A stretch of 27,023 bases of DNA from CABRXV01 sp900754955 (GTDB lineage Bacteria > Actinomycetota > Coriobacteriia > Coriobacteriales > Eggerthellaceae): contig CABRXV010000023.1 of assembly GCA_902475005.1 (NCBI GenBank), positions 1 to 27,023 on the forward strand, given 5' to 3'. Both the position numbers and the translations under genes were made by a program. Positions 6,401 to 14,762 of the stretch are shown piece after piece; the first letter of the stretch is position 1, and each line of letters opens with the position of its first letter. A model generated the notes under the pieces. That model did no database searches and was not told the DNA's origin. It worked only from the letters and a program-made list of their open reading frames with translations.

Positions 6401-7699
6401 ATGGAGCGAAAGATAGCGCAGCGGCTGAAGCAGTGGAAATCGCGACCAGATAGAAAACCGCTCATGCTGTTCGGCGCACGGCAGACGGGTAAGACGACGT
6501 CGGTTCTTGATTTTGGCAAGAGAGAATACGAGCGGGTCGTCCACGTGGATTTTCTCAAGCAGCCTCAAATGAAGACGGCGTTCCAAGGCAGTCTCGAGCC
6601 GGAAATCATCGTTGCGGCGATAGAGGCTTTGGGTCGATGCGAGATTGATCCCGGCAGCACGCTTTTGTTCCTTGACGAAGTGCAGGAATGCGATGCTGCG
6701 ATTACCGCACTCAAGTACTTCTGCAGTGATCTACCGCGTCTCGACGTTGTGGCGGCGGGCAGCTTGCTCGGCGTGCACGTGGCGCGTGAAGGCTCGTTTC
6801 CCGTGGGCTATGTCGACACGCTGACCATGCGACCGATGGATTTCGAGGAGTTCTGCTGGGCGATTGACGAGCGGAAGGCCTTTGATCTGGTGAAGCTGTC
6901 GCACAAAGCGATGACGGCGTGCCCCGTTCATGATCGCATGATGGAGCTGTATCGCTCGTATCTTCTGGTGGGGGGCATGCCGGAGGCGGTGTTGAAGTAT
7001 GCTGAATCGAAGAGCTTCGACATTGTGCGAGGTGTTCAGAACGATATAGCGACGCTGTATGTCGCCGATATGGCCAAGTACGCGTCTGCGCTCGATGCAA
7101 CGAAGATCGTCGCCAGCTGGAATAGCATACCGAGCCAGTTGGCGAAGGAAAGCGGTTCGACCAAATTCATTTGGAGAAACATTGCAAGCGGGGCGAAGTC
7201 TGAAAGATATGCGACAGCGGTTGACTGGCTTGTCGCCTCAGGCGTCGTGAATAAGTGCACGCAGATCACTGATGGCAAAGCGCCGCTGAAGTCTTTCGAG
7301 GTAGAGAGTTCGTTTAAGCTGTATCTGGCCGATACGGGGCTCCTTGCCAGCGCGTACGATGCGCGTCTGGATGATTTCTCCGACACGGGCAGCAAAACCG
7401 CGCGCTTCAGGGGCGGCATGGTGGAGAACTACGTCATGCAGCAGCTTGTTGCATCAGGGTTTAAGCCGTACTACTGGGGCATGCAGAGCACCCAGGAGGT
7501 GGAGTTCGTCGTACGCCTCGATGAGGGAGTTGTGCCCGTCGAGGTGAAATCAGGGCTACGCGTGCGGTCGACGAGTGCGGTTCGTTTTGCCGAGAAGTAC
7601 GGCTGCCCATATGTCGTCAGAGTGACGGCGAAGAACTTCGGCGAGACCGAAAGCGTCAAGAACATACCCCTGTATGCCGCGTGCTTAATCGGAAGGTGA
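6401..7699 (+). CDS. AAA ATPase with DUF4143 C-terminal domain
   Basis: Proteins of this family pair an N-terminal AAA (AAA_14) ATPase with a C-terminal DUF4143 domain; their role is not settled. The Walker A motif is FGARQTGKTT, the Walker B motif LLFLDEVQE. Further on come AAGSLLG and the family segment MRPMDFEEFCWAI. The C-terminus has QEVEFVVRLDEGVVPVEVKSG, a pattern like the E...EVK core of PD-(D/E)XK nucleases. The ATG at 6401 (MERKIAQRLKQW) is preferred because the family begins at this sequence; in-frame ATGs at 6374 and 6389 are possible (up to 441 aa). It is preceded by an AT-rich palindromic operator-like region and followed 4 nt later by a LysR gene. These ATPases are patchily distributed and often found in accessory DNA. 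Confidence 0.85.
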   Translation: MERKIAQRLKQWKSRPDRKPLMLFGARQTGKTTSVLDFGKREYERVVHVDFLKQPQMKTAFQGSLEPEIIVAAIEALGRCEIDPGSTLLFLDEVQECDAAITALKYFCSDLPRLDVVAAGSLLGVHVAREGSFPVGYVDTLTMRPMDFEEFCWAIDERKAFDLVKLSHKAMTACPVHDRMMELYRSYLLVGGMPEAVLKYAESKSFDIVRGVQNDIATLYVADMAKYASALDATKIVASWNSIPSQLAKESGSTKFIWRNIASGAKSERYATAVDWLVASGVVNKCTQITDGKAPLKSFEVESSFKLYLADTGLLASAYDARLDDFSDTGSKTARFRGGMVENYVMQQLVASGFKPYYWGMQSTQEVEFVVRLDEGVVPVEVKSGLRVRSTSAVRFAEKYGCPYVVRVTAKNFGETESVKNIPLYAACLIGR

Positions 7700-7703
7700 T
7701 TCG

Positions 7704-8663
7704 ATGCGCATCCAAACGCTTTACGAGTTCCTCGTGCTTGCAACGAGGCTCAACTTCACCGAAACGGCGAAAAACTTCTTCATCTCCCAATCGGTTCTGA
7801 GCGATCACATCTCAGGGCTCGAGAAAGAGCTGGGTGTTCGGCTGCTCGTGCGCGATCGCCATTCCGTTCGCCTGACCGAGGCGGGCCGCATCTTCGAGAA
7901 GGGCGCCCAGGAGATCATCCTCGATTACGAGCAGGCGCTCGAAGAGCTGTCGCTTTATCAGGAGGGCGTCTCCACCATCATCCGCATCGGTTTTCTCATG
8001 GGATCGTACGGTGCGTTTCTGCCGCTCGTATGCGAGCGCTATCGAAAGACTCATCCCGAGATAGAATTCCGGTTCAAAACGCTTGAGCTGCCGGAGATGC
8101 AGCCGGCGCTCAACAAGAACGAGATCGACGTCGGCTTCATGATCTTCACGAAGGGTTTTGAGGGATCTCAGTACGACCACCATGTCCTGTACACCGACTG
8201 CTACAAGCTCGCAGTGCCGAAGGGGCATCATCTCGCCAAGCGCGAAAGCGTGAGCTTGGCCGACCTCGCGGGCGAGCATGTTATTTCGCCTCGATTCAAC
8301 CAGTCGAAGAGCATGCAGGCGCAGATGAGCATCAAGCTGCAGAATGCGGGCGTGAACGTTTCGGTCATCGACGACGTGTCAGACGTGGGCGCGCTCATGG
8401 CAACATGTGTGTCGGCGAACGCGGTGGCCCTCGCTCTCGACCACCTTGACGTGTTCGGCGGCGGAAACGTTGTGTTCCTTCCCATCGACGATCTCGACAC
8501 CAAAATCCTCGTAGGGCCCGTTTGGAAGAAGTCGAAGGAAACGGAAGCGCTGCTGTCGTTCCTTTCGTTCTTCATGCGGGAGACGTGCGGTTTTTCCAAA
8601 GAGGATTTTCTCTCCCGCAAAGGCCCCGAGAGCTTCACCTGGAGATCAGACGCAGAAGGGTAA
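7704..8663 (+). CDS. LysR-family transcriptional regulator
   Basis: The 319-aa product has an N-terminal winged helix-turn-helix (RIQTLYEFLVLATRLNFTETAKNFFISQSVLSDHISGLEKELGVRLLVRD, shown here as the region of residues 2-51), the standard LysR DNA-binding domain. A two-lobed periplasmic-binding-like effector domain starts near residue 90. The start follows GGAAGGTG. The gene begins 4 nt after the ATPase stop, so it may be co-transcribed with it. It converges on the ArsB/NhaD-type permease gene, which LysR proteins of this kind often control, but no shared intergenic operator is possible in that orientation. Target and inducer are unknown. Confidence 0.9.
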   Translation: MRIQTLYEFLVLATRLNFTETAKNFFISQSVLSDHISGLEKELGVRLLVRDRHSVRLTEAGRIFEKGAQEIILDYEQALEELSLYQEGVSTIIRIGFLMGSYGAFLPLVCERYRKTHPEIEFRFKTLELPEMQPALNKNEIDVGFMIFTKGFEGSQYDHHVLYTDCYKLAVPKGHHLAKRESVSLADLAGEHVISPRFNQSKSMQAQMSIKLQNAGVNVSVIDDVSDVGALMATCVSANAVALALDHLDVFGGGNVVFLPIDDLDTKILVGPVWKKSKETEALLSFLSFFMRETCGFSKEDFLSRKGPESFTWRSDAEG

Positions 8664-8705
8664 CGTGCAGGGTGCCGCGCAAGGGCAGCGCGCTCGCCCC
8701 GACGA

Positions 8706-8752
8706 CAGCTGGCCCGACAAGCGTCGCATGTGCGAAGCCGCCGGGCCAGCTG
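8706..8752. terminator. Bidirectional hairpin between convergent genes
   Basis: CAGCTGGCCCG (8706-8716) pairs perfectly with CGGGCCAGCTG (8742-8752), and an inner TCGCA/TGCGA pair (8724-8728, 8731-8735) extends it. It sits between the ends of the LysR gene and the minus-strand permease gene, so it can serve both. Neither side has a strong U-tract. Confidence 0.55.
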
Positions 8753-8776
8753 AAAAGATGCTTTCCTCCGATGGGA

Positions 8777-10051
8777 CTACATTGGCGGGAACCGCACAAC
8801 GAGATAGATGCCCGAGATCAGAATCGTGAGCAGCATGATGGGGAAGCACGTCTTGGTGAAGTAGGCGAAGGTGATCTCATGACCGTTCTTCTTCGAGATG
8901 TCCGACAGCACCACATTGGCGCTTGCTCCGATGAGAGTGCCGTTGCCGCCGAGGCATGCTCCAAGCGATAGAGCCCACCACAGGGGCATGACGTCCATTC
9001 CCGTCGTCTCCATGGTGAGCAGGATGGGGATCATCGTGGCGACGAAGGGGATGTTATCCAGGAAACTCGAGATGATAGCCGACCCAATCAGCAGAACGAG
9101 CATCATGACAAAGGTGTTGCCGCCCGTAACGTCGATAAGCGCATGGGCGAGCATGCTGATTACGCCTGTCTCGCTCAGCGCCCCGACGATGATGAAGAGC
9201 CCAGCGAAGAACGTGAGCGTCGTCCATTCGACCTCGAGCAGAGCTTGCTCGATCTTTTCGCGCGAGATGAGCAGGAGAATGCCTGCTGCGCTCATGGCGA
9301 TGACGCTCGATTCTACGCCAAGAACGCCGTGCAGCATGAAGCCGACGACTACGAGGACGATCATGACGAAACTGATGCGCAACAGCTTCTTGTCTCTGAT
9401 GCAGTCGTGTTCGTCGAGCGCCATAATTTCGGCACGGCTTTCCGCGCTTGCTGACAGCTTGCGCCCGTACACGAAGTAGAAGACCGCGATGACGGCGGCC
9501 ATGATAATGACGACGGCGGGCGCGTCGTACAGGATGAAATCAAAGAACGTAAGCCCCGCTTCCGATCCGATCATGATGTTGGGCGGATCACCGATGAGCG
9601 TTGCCGTGCCGCCGATGTTTGAGGCGAGGATCTGCGTGATGAAGTACGGAACGGGACTTGTGTCGAGAAGCTTGCATACCGTCAGTGTCATGGGCCCTAC
9701 GAGCAGAACAGTCGTCACATTGTCGAGGAAGGCCGACAGGACGGCGGTGAGGATAGCGAACAGCATCATGATGCGCCACGGGTCACCGTGCGCCAAGCGT
9801 GCGCATTTGATGGCGAGGAATTCGAAGAGGCCCGTCAGTTTCACGACGGCCACGAACAGCATCATGCCGAACAGGACACCGAGCGTGTTGAAATCGACGT
9901 GGCTGACTGCCACATCGAACGGAACGACGTGAAGAACGAGCACGAGCATGGCACCCACGATGGCGACGAGGGCGCGGTGAACCTTCTCGCTCATGATGAG
10001 CGCCATTGCTACGACGAAGATGGCGATGGAAATTATTTGCGCGGTATCCAC
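8777..10051 (-). CDS. ArsB/NhaD-type ion permease (SLC13-related)
   Basis: The 424-aa product is an integral membrane transporter with about 11-12 predicted hydrophobic segments. It shows the internal duplication typical of the ArsB/NhaD part of the ion transporter superfamily: AFLDNVTTVLLVGP in the first half and SSFLDNIPFVATMIP in the second. Paired hairpin-loop motifs GGTATLIGDPPNIMIG and GGNGTLIGASANVV also occur. It may carry Na+/H+, an oxyanion or an organic anion; sequence alone does not decide. The start is GTG at 10051 with AAGGAG 5 nt upstream. It follows the molybdoenzyme and ferredoxin genes on the same strand, but a strong hairpin lies between, so it may be expressed at a lower level or separately. 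Confidence 0.85.
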   Translation of the reverse strand: MDTAQIISIAIFVVAMALIMSEKVHRALVAIVGAMLVLVLHVVPFDVAVSHVDFNTLGVLFGMMLFVAVVKLTGLFEFLAIKCARLAHGDPWRIMMLFAILTAVLSAFLDNVTTVLLVGPMTLTVCKLLDTSPVPYFITQILASNIGGTATLIGDPPNIMIGSEAGLTFFDFILYDAPAVVIIMAAVIAVFYFVYGRKLSASAESRAEIMALDEHDCIRDKKLLRISFVMIVLVVVGFMLHGVLGVESSVIAMSAAGILLLISREKIEQALLEVEWTTLTFFAGLFIIVGALSETGVISMLAHALIDVTGGNTFVMMLVLLIGSAIISSFLDNIPFVATMIPILLTMETTGMDVMPLWWALSLGACLGGNGTLIGASANVVLSDISKKNGHEITFAYFTKTCFPIMLLTILISGIYLVVRFPPM

Positions 10052-10102
10052 GGGCGCTCCTTATCGAAAACATTGGCAAAGGCCGCATATGGGCTAAAGA
10101 AT

Positions 10103-10136
10103 GCCCTCCGCGCAGGGGGGGGTAGGCGCGGAGGGC
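10103..10136 (-). terminator. Hairpin after the ferredoxin gene
   Basis: Arms GCCCTCCGCGC (10103-10113) and GCGCGGAGGGC (10126-10136) form a perfect 11-bp stem. Read on the minus strand it is followed by ATTCTTTAG, a weak U-rich tail. It divides the oxidoreductase-ferredoxin pair from the permease gene. Confidence 0.6.
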
Positions 10137-10167
10137 GGTTGTGGGACGATGGTCTCGCTATCGTCGG

Positions 10168-10491
10168 CTACGAGAAGATGGCGACCTTCTTTTTGTCGAT
10201 CTTGTTCGCGAGTTCTTCAAGCGTTCCGTAGTAGATGCATCCCGCTTGGCAATGATGGACGCAGCTCGGAAGCTTGCCTGCGGCTTGGCGGTCAGCGCAG
10301 CGGTCGCAGCGCTCAGTCGGAATGGGCACGAACTCGAACTGCCAATGACGCTCGGTGATCTGGTCAGGGCCGATTTGGCTGAGCTTGATGCCGAACTGGT
10401 CGGGCTTGAGATCGTGCTCCTGCTGACAGGCGATCTCGCAGGTGTGGCAACCTGTGCAGTAATCGTAATCAATGGCGAGGTACTTACGCAT
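10168..10491 (-). CDS. Two-cluster 4Fe-4S electron-transfer protein, partner of the molybdoenzyme
   Basis: This 107-aa protein should pass electrons to or from the molybdoenzyme encoded just upstream. It has Cys12, Cys15, Cys18 and Cys22 in CTGCHTCEIAC, a ferredoxin motif. A second set, Cys62, Cys65, Cys77 and Cys81 (CDRC, 11 residues, then CVHHC), resembles one cluster of DmsB-type subunits. It is much shorter than a full four-cluster DmsB-type subunit and has no signal peptide or membrane segment. It starts 2 nt after the oxidoreductase stop with an AGGAG site, so the two are coupled. Small ferredoxins of this sort accompany some catechol dehydroxylase-like molybdoenzymes of Eggerthellaceae; the physiological partner is inferred. 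Confidence 0.85.
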   Translation of the reverse strand: MRKYLAIDYDYCTGCHTCEIACQQEHDLKPDQFGIKLSQIGPDQITERHWQFEFVPIPTERCDRCADRQAAGKLPSCVHHCQAGCIYYGTLEELANKIDKKKVAIFS

Positions 10492-10493
10492 GG

Positions 10494-12752
10494 CTACTCC
10501 TCGATCTTGCTAATGGCGCAGAGCTGCGACTTGTACGAAGCTCCGAGACCAGATTTACCAGGGCGCATGGGAATGAGCTTGTTGATGTTGCACTCCATGA
10601 CGCCGAACAGCGTGCCGTCGTCTGGATCGCGCTCGGGGAACCACCAGGCGTGGTCGGCCGATACGGTGTCCTTGCGGATGCGAACCGACAGCTCGGCCTT
10701 CTGCTTGCACGAGCCGAACTGGTTTTCGATCTTCACCCAGTCGCCGTCCTTAATGCCGTACTGCGCTGCGGTCTCGGGATGGATGAGCACGGTGGGCTCG
10801 GGGTGGAGACGTCTCATCGAGGGGCTCTGGCGATGCTCCGAGTGGAAGAATCCCCAGTGACGCGCGCCCGTGGTGAGAACGAGCGGGTACTTCTGGGCGA
10901 GCTCAGGCGTCGAGATGGGGCTCTCGGGTGGCTCTTCGTACGTCGGGAAGGGCGGGAATCCGAAGTGGACCATCTCGATGGAGTAGAAGTTGTAGCGGCC
11001 CGTCGGCGTATTGAAGCCAGGCTGTCCGTCGGGGCGCAGGAGGCCCTTCTTGTGCTTGTCGTACTCAAACTCGGGGAACGCCCAGCAGCGCTCCTGCAGG
11101 GTTTCGTACGTGAAGCCCGACTTCCGCAGGCAGAAATCGTAGAACTCCTCTTCGGTTTGCCACTGGTCCATGCCCTCGCCGCGACCGAACTTCTTGCCGA
11201 TCTCGTACATGATGACCTGGTCGGGCTTCGCCTCGCCCTGCGGCTCGATGGCCTGGTTGATGGTGCCGATGAGGTAGGGCTGATGGCCGTAGATGCCGAT
11301 GCGCTCGGGGAAGCAAGCGGCGGGCAGCAGCACGTCGGCGCATGCCAGGGCCGTTGGCGTGAGGAACAGATCAACTACGACGTTGAAGTCCATGTTCTCC
11401 TGCAGCGCTTTGATGATGCGCTGCGGTGCGGCGCCCATGCAGGCGAGGGCGTTGTTCTGCATCATCCACATGGCCTTGATGGGATAGGGCTCGCCCGTCT
11501 CCATCGCGACGAGGAGGTCGTCGGGACTGATGGCCTGCATCGCCTTGTTGGCGGGCCAGTTGCCGCAGATCTTCTTGTCCTGGTTGGGCAGATCGCGCGT
11601 GCACAGCTCCCAGTCGTCGCCTGCCGACCAGGGGATGTTGACGCCGAACGCGAAGGGCGCGTTCACCATGGTGCCTGGCTTCTCGAAATTGCCCGTGAGC
11701 GCCATGAGGTCGTAGGCCGCCATGCCCGTTACGAAGCCCTCGGAGGTGTGGTCCATGGCCACGCCCCACTGAAGGCAGCAGCTCTCTGCTTCGCCGATCT
11801 TGATGGCGGCTTCCTTGATGAGATCGACGTCGACGCCGCAGATGGGGGCTGCCCACTCGGGCGTGTAGGGCTTGAGGTGCTCAGCGAATTCGTTGTAGCC
11901 GTAGCACCAGCAGTCGCAGAATTCCTGATCCTGCAGGTTGTTCGCAACGATGTGATTGCAGATCGCCAGGGCGATGGCAGTGTCGGTGCCGGGGCGCAGC
12001 TGCAGGAACACGTCGGACTTGCCTGCAAGCCACGTGAGCTTCGGGTCGATGGTGATGAGCTTGGAGCCGCGCTTCATGCACTCGACGACCCAGTGGCCGA
12101 GCGTGCCGTCGGAATTGGCGACGACGGGGTTGTTGCCCCAGATGAGGATGTAGTCAGGACGACGCCAGCGCGGGTCGTCATAGCGGTCGGGCATGTACTG
12201 CGAGTAGTCGGCGATGAACAGCCCGCCCGACTTCAGCGAGGTGCTGAAACGACGCGGTGCGTAACAGGCGATGCCGGAGAGGAAGCCTGTGCCGTAGTTG
12301 GGGGTTCCCAGATAGCGCGCCATGAGCGGACCGTAGCCGTTAATGTCGCGGCCCGTTCCCTGCGTGACCCAGATGGACTCCGCGCCGTACGTGTCGATGA
12401 CCTTGCCCATCTCGCGCAAAATGACGTCGGCCGCTTCCTCCCAGCTCACGCGCTTGAAGGTGTTTTTGCCGCGGTCCTTGCGATCGCGCACCATGGGGTA
12501 CACGACGCGATCGGGGTTGTAGACCATCTCCTTGAGCGCCAGGCATCTCGGGCACAGGCGGCCCTGATTGTACGGATTTTCGGGATCGCCCTCGATTTTT
12601 TCGAGCTTGCCGTCTTTGACGTACAGCAGAACGCCGCAATTGTCATGGCAGCCTGGGCCCGAGCGGGCGGCGCTGCGAATGACTTCGTATTCGCCCTCCT
12701 GCCATCTCCACGGACGCTTCACGTCGCCGTCTGCCGTTTTCGGTGTAGACAT
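10494..12752 (-). CDS. Molybdopterin oxidoreductase (DMSO reductase superfamily), possible catechol-dehydroxylase-like enzyme
   Basis: The 752-aa product is a molybdenum bis-MGD enzyme. The N-terminal iron-sulfur region is unusual: Cys35 and Cys39 (GPGCHDNCG), then Cys67 and Cys70 (GRLCPRC). The usual first Cys of the CxxCxxxC set is Gly32, and Cys70 is extra. KRVSWEEAADVI follows, then GTGFLSGIACYAPRRFS, in which Cys163 is a candidate Mo ligand. WGNNPVVANSDG and a C-terminal MGD-binding domain with LVLTTGARHWGFFHSEHR and HPETAAQYGIKDGDWV complete it. There is no Tat signal, so it is predicted cytoplasmic. A strong GGAGGAGG site precedes the ATG. Size and partner type resemble cytoplasmic molybdoenzymes that reduce aromatic or phenolic substrates in gut Coriobacteriia; the actual substrate is unknown. 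Confidence 0.9.
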   Translation of the reverse strand: MSTPKTADGDVKRPWRWQEGEYEVIRSAARSGPGCHDNCGVLLYVKDGKLEKIEGDPENPYNQGRLCPRCLALKEMVYNPDRVVYPMVRDRKDRGKNTFKRVSWEEAADVILREMGKVIDTYGAESIWVTQGTGRDINGYGPLMARYLGTPNYGTGFLSGIACYAPRRFSTSLKSGGLFIADYSQYMPDRYDDPRWRRPDYILIWGNNPVVANSDGTLGHWVVECMKRGSKLITIDPKLTWLAGKSDVFLQLRPGTDTAIALAICNHIVANNLQDQEFCDCWCYGYNEFAEHLKPYTPEWAAPICGVDVDLIKEAAIKIGEAESCCLQWGVAMDHTSEGFVTGMAAYDLMALTGNFEKPGTMVNAPFAFGVNIPWSAGDDWELCTRDLPNQDKKICGNWPANKAMQAISPDDLLVAMETGEPYPIKAMWMMQNNALACMGAAPQRIIKALQENMDFNVVVDLFLTPTALACADVLLPAACFPERIGIYGHQPYLIGTINQAIEPQGEAKPDQVIMYEIGKKFGRGEGMDQWQTEEEFYDFCLRKSGFTYETLQERCWAFPEFEYDKHKKGLLRPDGQPGFNTPTGRYNFYSIEMVHFGFPPFPTYEEPPESPISTPELAQKYPLVLTTGARHWGFFHSEHRQSPSMRRLHPEPTVLIHPETAAQYGIKDGDWVKIENQFGSCKQKAELSVRIRKDTVSADHAWWFPERDPDDGTLFGVMECNINKLIPMRPGKSGLGASYKSQLCAISKIEE

Positions 12753-12776
12753 AGCTCCTCCTCCTGGTCGATGACT

Positions 12777-12797
12777 ATCGCCGTTACGGCGATTATA
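12777..12797 (-). promoter_or_regulatory. Promoter of the molybdoenzyme operon with overlapping palindrome
   Basis: On the minus strand a perfect TATAAT lies at 12797-12792, without a clear -35 hexamer. The 17-bp palindrome ATCGCCGTTACGGCGAT (12777-12793) overlaps its downstream edge and the expected start site. That layout suits an operator or a 5' mRNA hairpin. Lack of a -35 suggests activator dependence. Confidence 0.5.
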
Positions 12798-12836
12798 GGA
12801 GGGTGCAAGAAGGGCCTGTTTGCGGTTTATACGATG

Positions 12837-12859
12837 GGTGATCGGGAAAACCGATCACC
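12837..12859. promoter_or_regulatory. 9-bp-arm inverted repeat between the LuxR gene end and the molybdoenzyme promoter
   Basis: GGTGATCGG (12837-12845) and CCGATCACC (12851-12859) flank a 5-nt loop. It lies 4 nt beyond the regulator gene's stop and about 40 bp upstream of the TATAAT. No U-tract follows on the minus strand, so it may be a weak terminator or an activator site. Confidence 0.45.
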
Positions 12860-12862
12860 GTT

Positions 12863-14359
12863 TCACTGCTCGCTGCGCTCCTCGTCAACCGTATCGATCA
12901 GCAGCTGCTGGGAGTTGATACCCATTTTCCGATAGATGCGGTAGATGTGCGTTTTAACCGTCGAGGCACTGATGCACAGCTCTTCCTGGATGAACTTTGC
13001 GTTCCTGCCCTTGGCCAAGAGGAAGAACACGTCGCGTTCGCGCGGGGACAGTCCATACCGATCGCACGCTTTATCGCAGCGCTCCTTGAAGGACTCCTCA
13101 TGACCCTGGTCGGCTTCGTCGGTCGCAAGGCTCTCGGGCTCTGGATCGTCGATGGTGATGAGCTCCTCGAGCTGATGACGCGACTTCGAGTCGTCGGCCC
13201 CGTAGATCGAAAATGAGATGACGACGAAGCCCGCCAGCACGAGGACGACAAAGCTGAGCGTTGTGGTGTTGGTGAGCAGAACGGGCTGGAGCGTGAGCGT
13301 CAGAACGGCGCCGGCGAGCAATCCGGCCCAAAGCGGCCCTTGCCTCGATGCAAACCGGGCGATGGGCTGGAGGTGGAATTCGGAGTTCTCGGTGCAGACC
13401 GTGCTCCACGCCATGACGTTGGTGAAAGCAAGGGCGCTGTTGATAAGGCAGCAGCAGGCGATCTTGCCCTCTTGGTTGAGGAGCGGGATGAGCAGGAGGC
13501 CGATGACGATCACGGGAAGCGATATGCGCTGCACGATGCTGTTGTCGAAATTCGCCTTTGGGGCGAAGTAGGCGAGTATGGCGACGAGCGCGCATCCGAC
13601 GATTCCGCTTGCTCCCACGATAGCCGCCGCTTTCGCGTCAAGGCTGCAGACGAAGAAGGTGATGAAGCCGTAGACGATGCCGTGCGCGCCCAGGGAGAGC
13701 GCCGCTGGAGCGGCGAGTGCCGAAGGGGGCTTGCGGTAGTCCTCGGTGGGGGCAGGATAGAAGCCTGCGGGCATCGTTCGGAACAGCAGGGAGAGCACGG
13801 CGAGCGATGCGATGGGAAGCGCGATGGCTCCCAGAAGGAACATGTTGTCGGGTGCAGCTGTTCCGATAGCGCCGAACAGCGCCGATCCGAACACCGCTCC
13901 GCAGCCGACGGCTATGCCGGTGCACTTCGAGGGAATGGCGCTCAGGTAGGCACACCACACGAGGCAGAGAAGCGCCTTGCCGAAGCCGAATGCGATCCAC
14001 CCGACGATGTCGAACGCTGTGGGGATGCTCCAAACTTGGTGGGCGAATCCGAGAAGCGCGACGACGATTCCGCATGCGCCGGCAACGGGAGCGAGGACTG
14101 CTCGGTGTCTGAAGATCTTGTCGGCGAAGCGGTGGCCTACAGCGTAGGAAATCGCGGTCGACGCGATGCCCACGGTGCAGAGAAGAAGGGCGTGGGAGAC
14201 CCCTCCGAAGCTGAGTAGCGGCAGAGCGGGCGCGAACAGACCGATGATGTCCCAACCGATCATGCAGCCGAAGCCTATGCCGGCGAGAATGTAGGCGTAG
14301 AGCAGGTTGGTTGATTCAGCGGTGCGCGTACTTGTAAGAATCCCCTCGTCAGATGGCAT
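12863..14359 (-). CDS. Membrane-bound LuxR-type transcriptional regulator
   Basis: The 498-aa product joins an MFS-like membrane part (about 12 hydrophobic segments, residues 20-400) to a C-terminal LuxR helix-turn-helix. The latter reads YGLSPRERDVFFLLAKGRN, then the helices around LCISASTVKTHIYRIYRKMGI. Eggerthellaceae carry large families of such regulators, usually next to the metabolic genes they control, where the membrane half is thought to sense the substrate. The ATG at 14359 (MPSDEGILTS) is preferred to one at 14512, which would overlap the zinc-ribbon leader region; a G-rich site precedes it. It diverges from the zinc-ribbon and transhydroxylase genes, and lies upstream of the 752-aa oxidoreductase gene on its own strand, so it could control either. 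Confidence 0.9.
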   Translation of the reverse strand: MPSDEGILTSTRTAESTNLLYAYILAGIGFGCMIGWDIIGLFAPALPLLSFGGVSHALLLCTVGIASTAISYAVGHRFADKIFRHRAVLAPVAGACGIVVALLGFAHQVWSIPTAFDIVGWIAFGFGKALLCLVWCAYLSAIPSKCTGIAVGCGAVFGSALFGAIGTAAPDNMFLLGAIALPIASLAVLSLLFRTMPAGFYPAPTEDYRKPPSALAAPAALSLGAHGIVYGFITFFVCSLDAKAAAIVGASGIVGCALVAILAYFAPKANFDNSIVQRISLPVIVIGLLLIPLLNQEGKIACCCLINSALAFTNVMAWSTVCTENSEFHLQPIARFASRQGPLWAGLLAGAVLTLTLQPVLLTNTTTLSFVVLVLAGFVVISFSIYGADDSKSRHQLEELITIDDPEPESLATDEADQGHEESFKERCDKACDRYGLSPRERDVFFLLAKGRNAKFIQEELCISASTVKTHIYRIYRKMGINSQQLLIDTVDEERSEQ

Positions 14360-14530
14360 GCAATCCCCCCTGTCATACTGCTGCCCCGACAAAGAAAACG
14401 GGCGTCCCCCTTTTTTCAATATTACCATCCGACGCGAAAAAGCAAGGATCTCGATAGCCTGATGCAAAGCTGAGGTCTTGCTCCAGTGGGTCCTCGGCAA
14501 TTCCAGAAACAACGAGGAAAGGAATGTGCC
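14360..14530. promoter_or_regulatory. Divergent promoter region
   Basis: This 171-nt gap must hold promoters for the LuxR gene (minus) and the zinc-ribbon operon (plus). On the minus strand a TAATAT lies at 14424-14419 with TTGCTT 15 nt upstream (14445-14440), a below-average promoter match. No good plus-strand promoter was found. A C-run and a T6 run (14405-14416) are notable. Confidence 0.4.
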
Positions 14531-14743
14531 ATGTGCTTCAGACCCCCCACGATCGACGCTAACACGCCCATCAAATGCCCCCAGTGCGGTGCCGAGGTTG
14601 ACCCGACGGCAACCGAATGCCCGAATTGCGGCGCGAAGGCCGCGGGCGCCCCGCCGATCCCTCCGATGCCGGGCGCACCTGGAACGCCGGCGGTCCCTGT
14701 TCCGCCTTCGGGGCCGAGCGTGCCCACTCCTCCGGGGAAATAA
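14531..14743 (+). CDS. Small zinc-ribbon protein with proline-rich tail
   Basis: This 70-aa protein begins MCFRPPTIDANTPIKCPQCG and has Cys16, Cys19, Cys30 and Cys33 as two CPxC knuckles (CPQC, CPNC), a zinc ribbon. Residues 38-70 are rich in Pro, Gly and Ala. The ATG at 14531 follows an AGGAAAGGAA site; an in-frame ATG at 14486 has no such site and adds residues before the family-like MCFRPP start. It heads the transhydroxylase-like operon. Its function is not known; a role as assembly factor or adaptor for the Mo enzyme is only a guess from position. Confidence 0.8.
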   Translation: MCFRPPTIDANTPIKCPQCGAEVDPTATECPNCGAKAAGAPPIPPMPGAPGTPAVPVPPSGPSVPTPPGK

Positions 14744-14762
14744 GGGGAATCGTTCAAATCAT

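Noticed and set aside
10650..12935. Long open frame (761 codons) antisense to the molybdopterin oxidoreductase
   Set aside because: The opposite strand encodes a clear molybdoenzyme with strong ribosome binding sites. The antisense translation has no recognisable motif.
13340..14218. Plus-strand frame (292 codons) inside the LuxR gene
   Set aside because: It is antisense to the membrane region of the regulator, and its acidic, low-complexity translation has no domain.
14360..14512. N-terminal extension of the LuxR regulator
   Set aside because: Starting at 14512 would push the gene through the divergent promoter region, and the added residues are unlike the family. ATG 14359 has a suitable upstream site.
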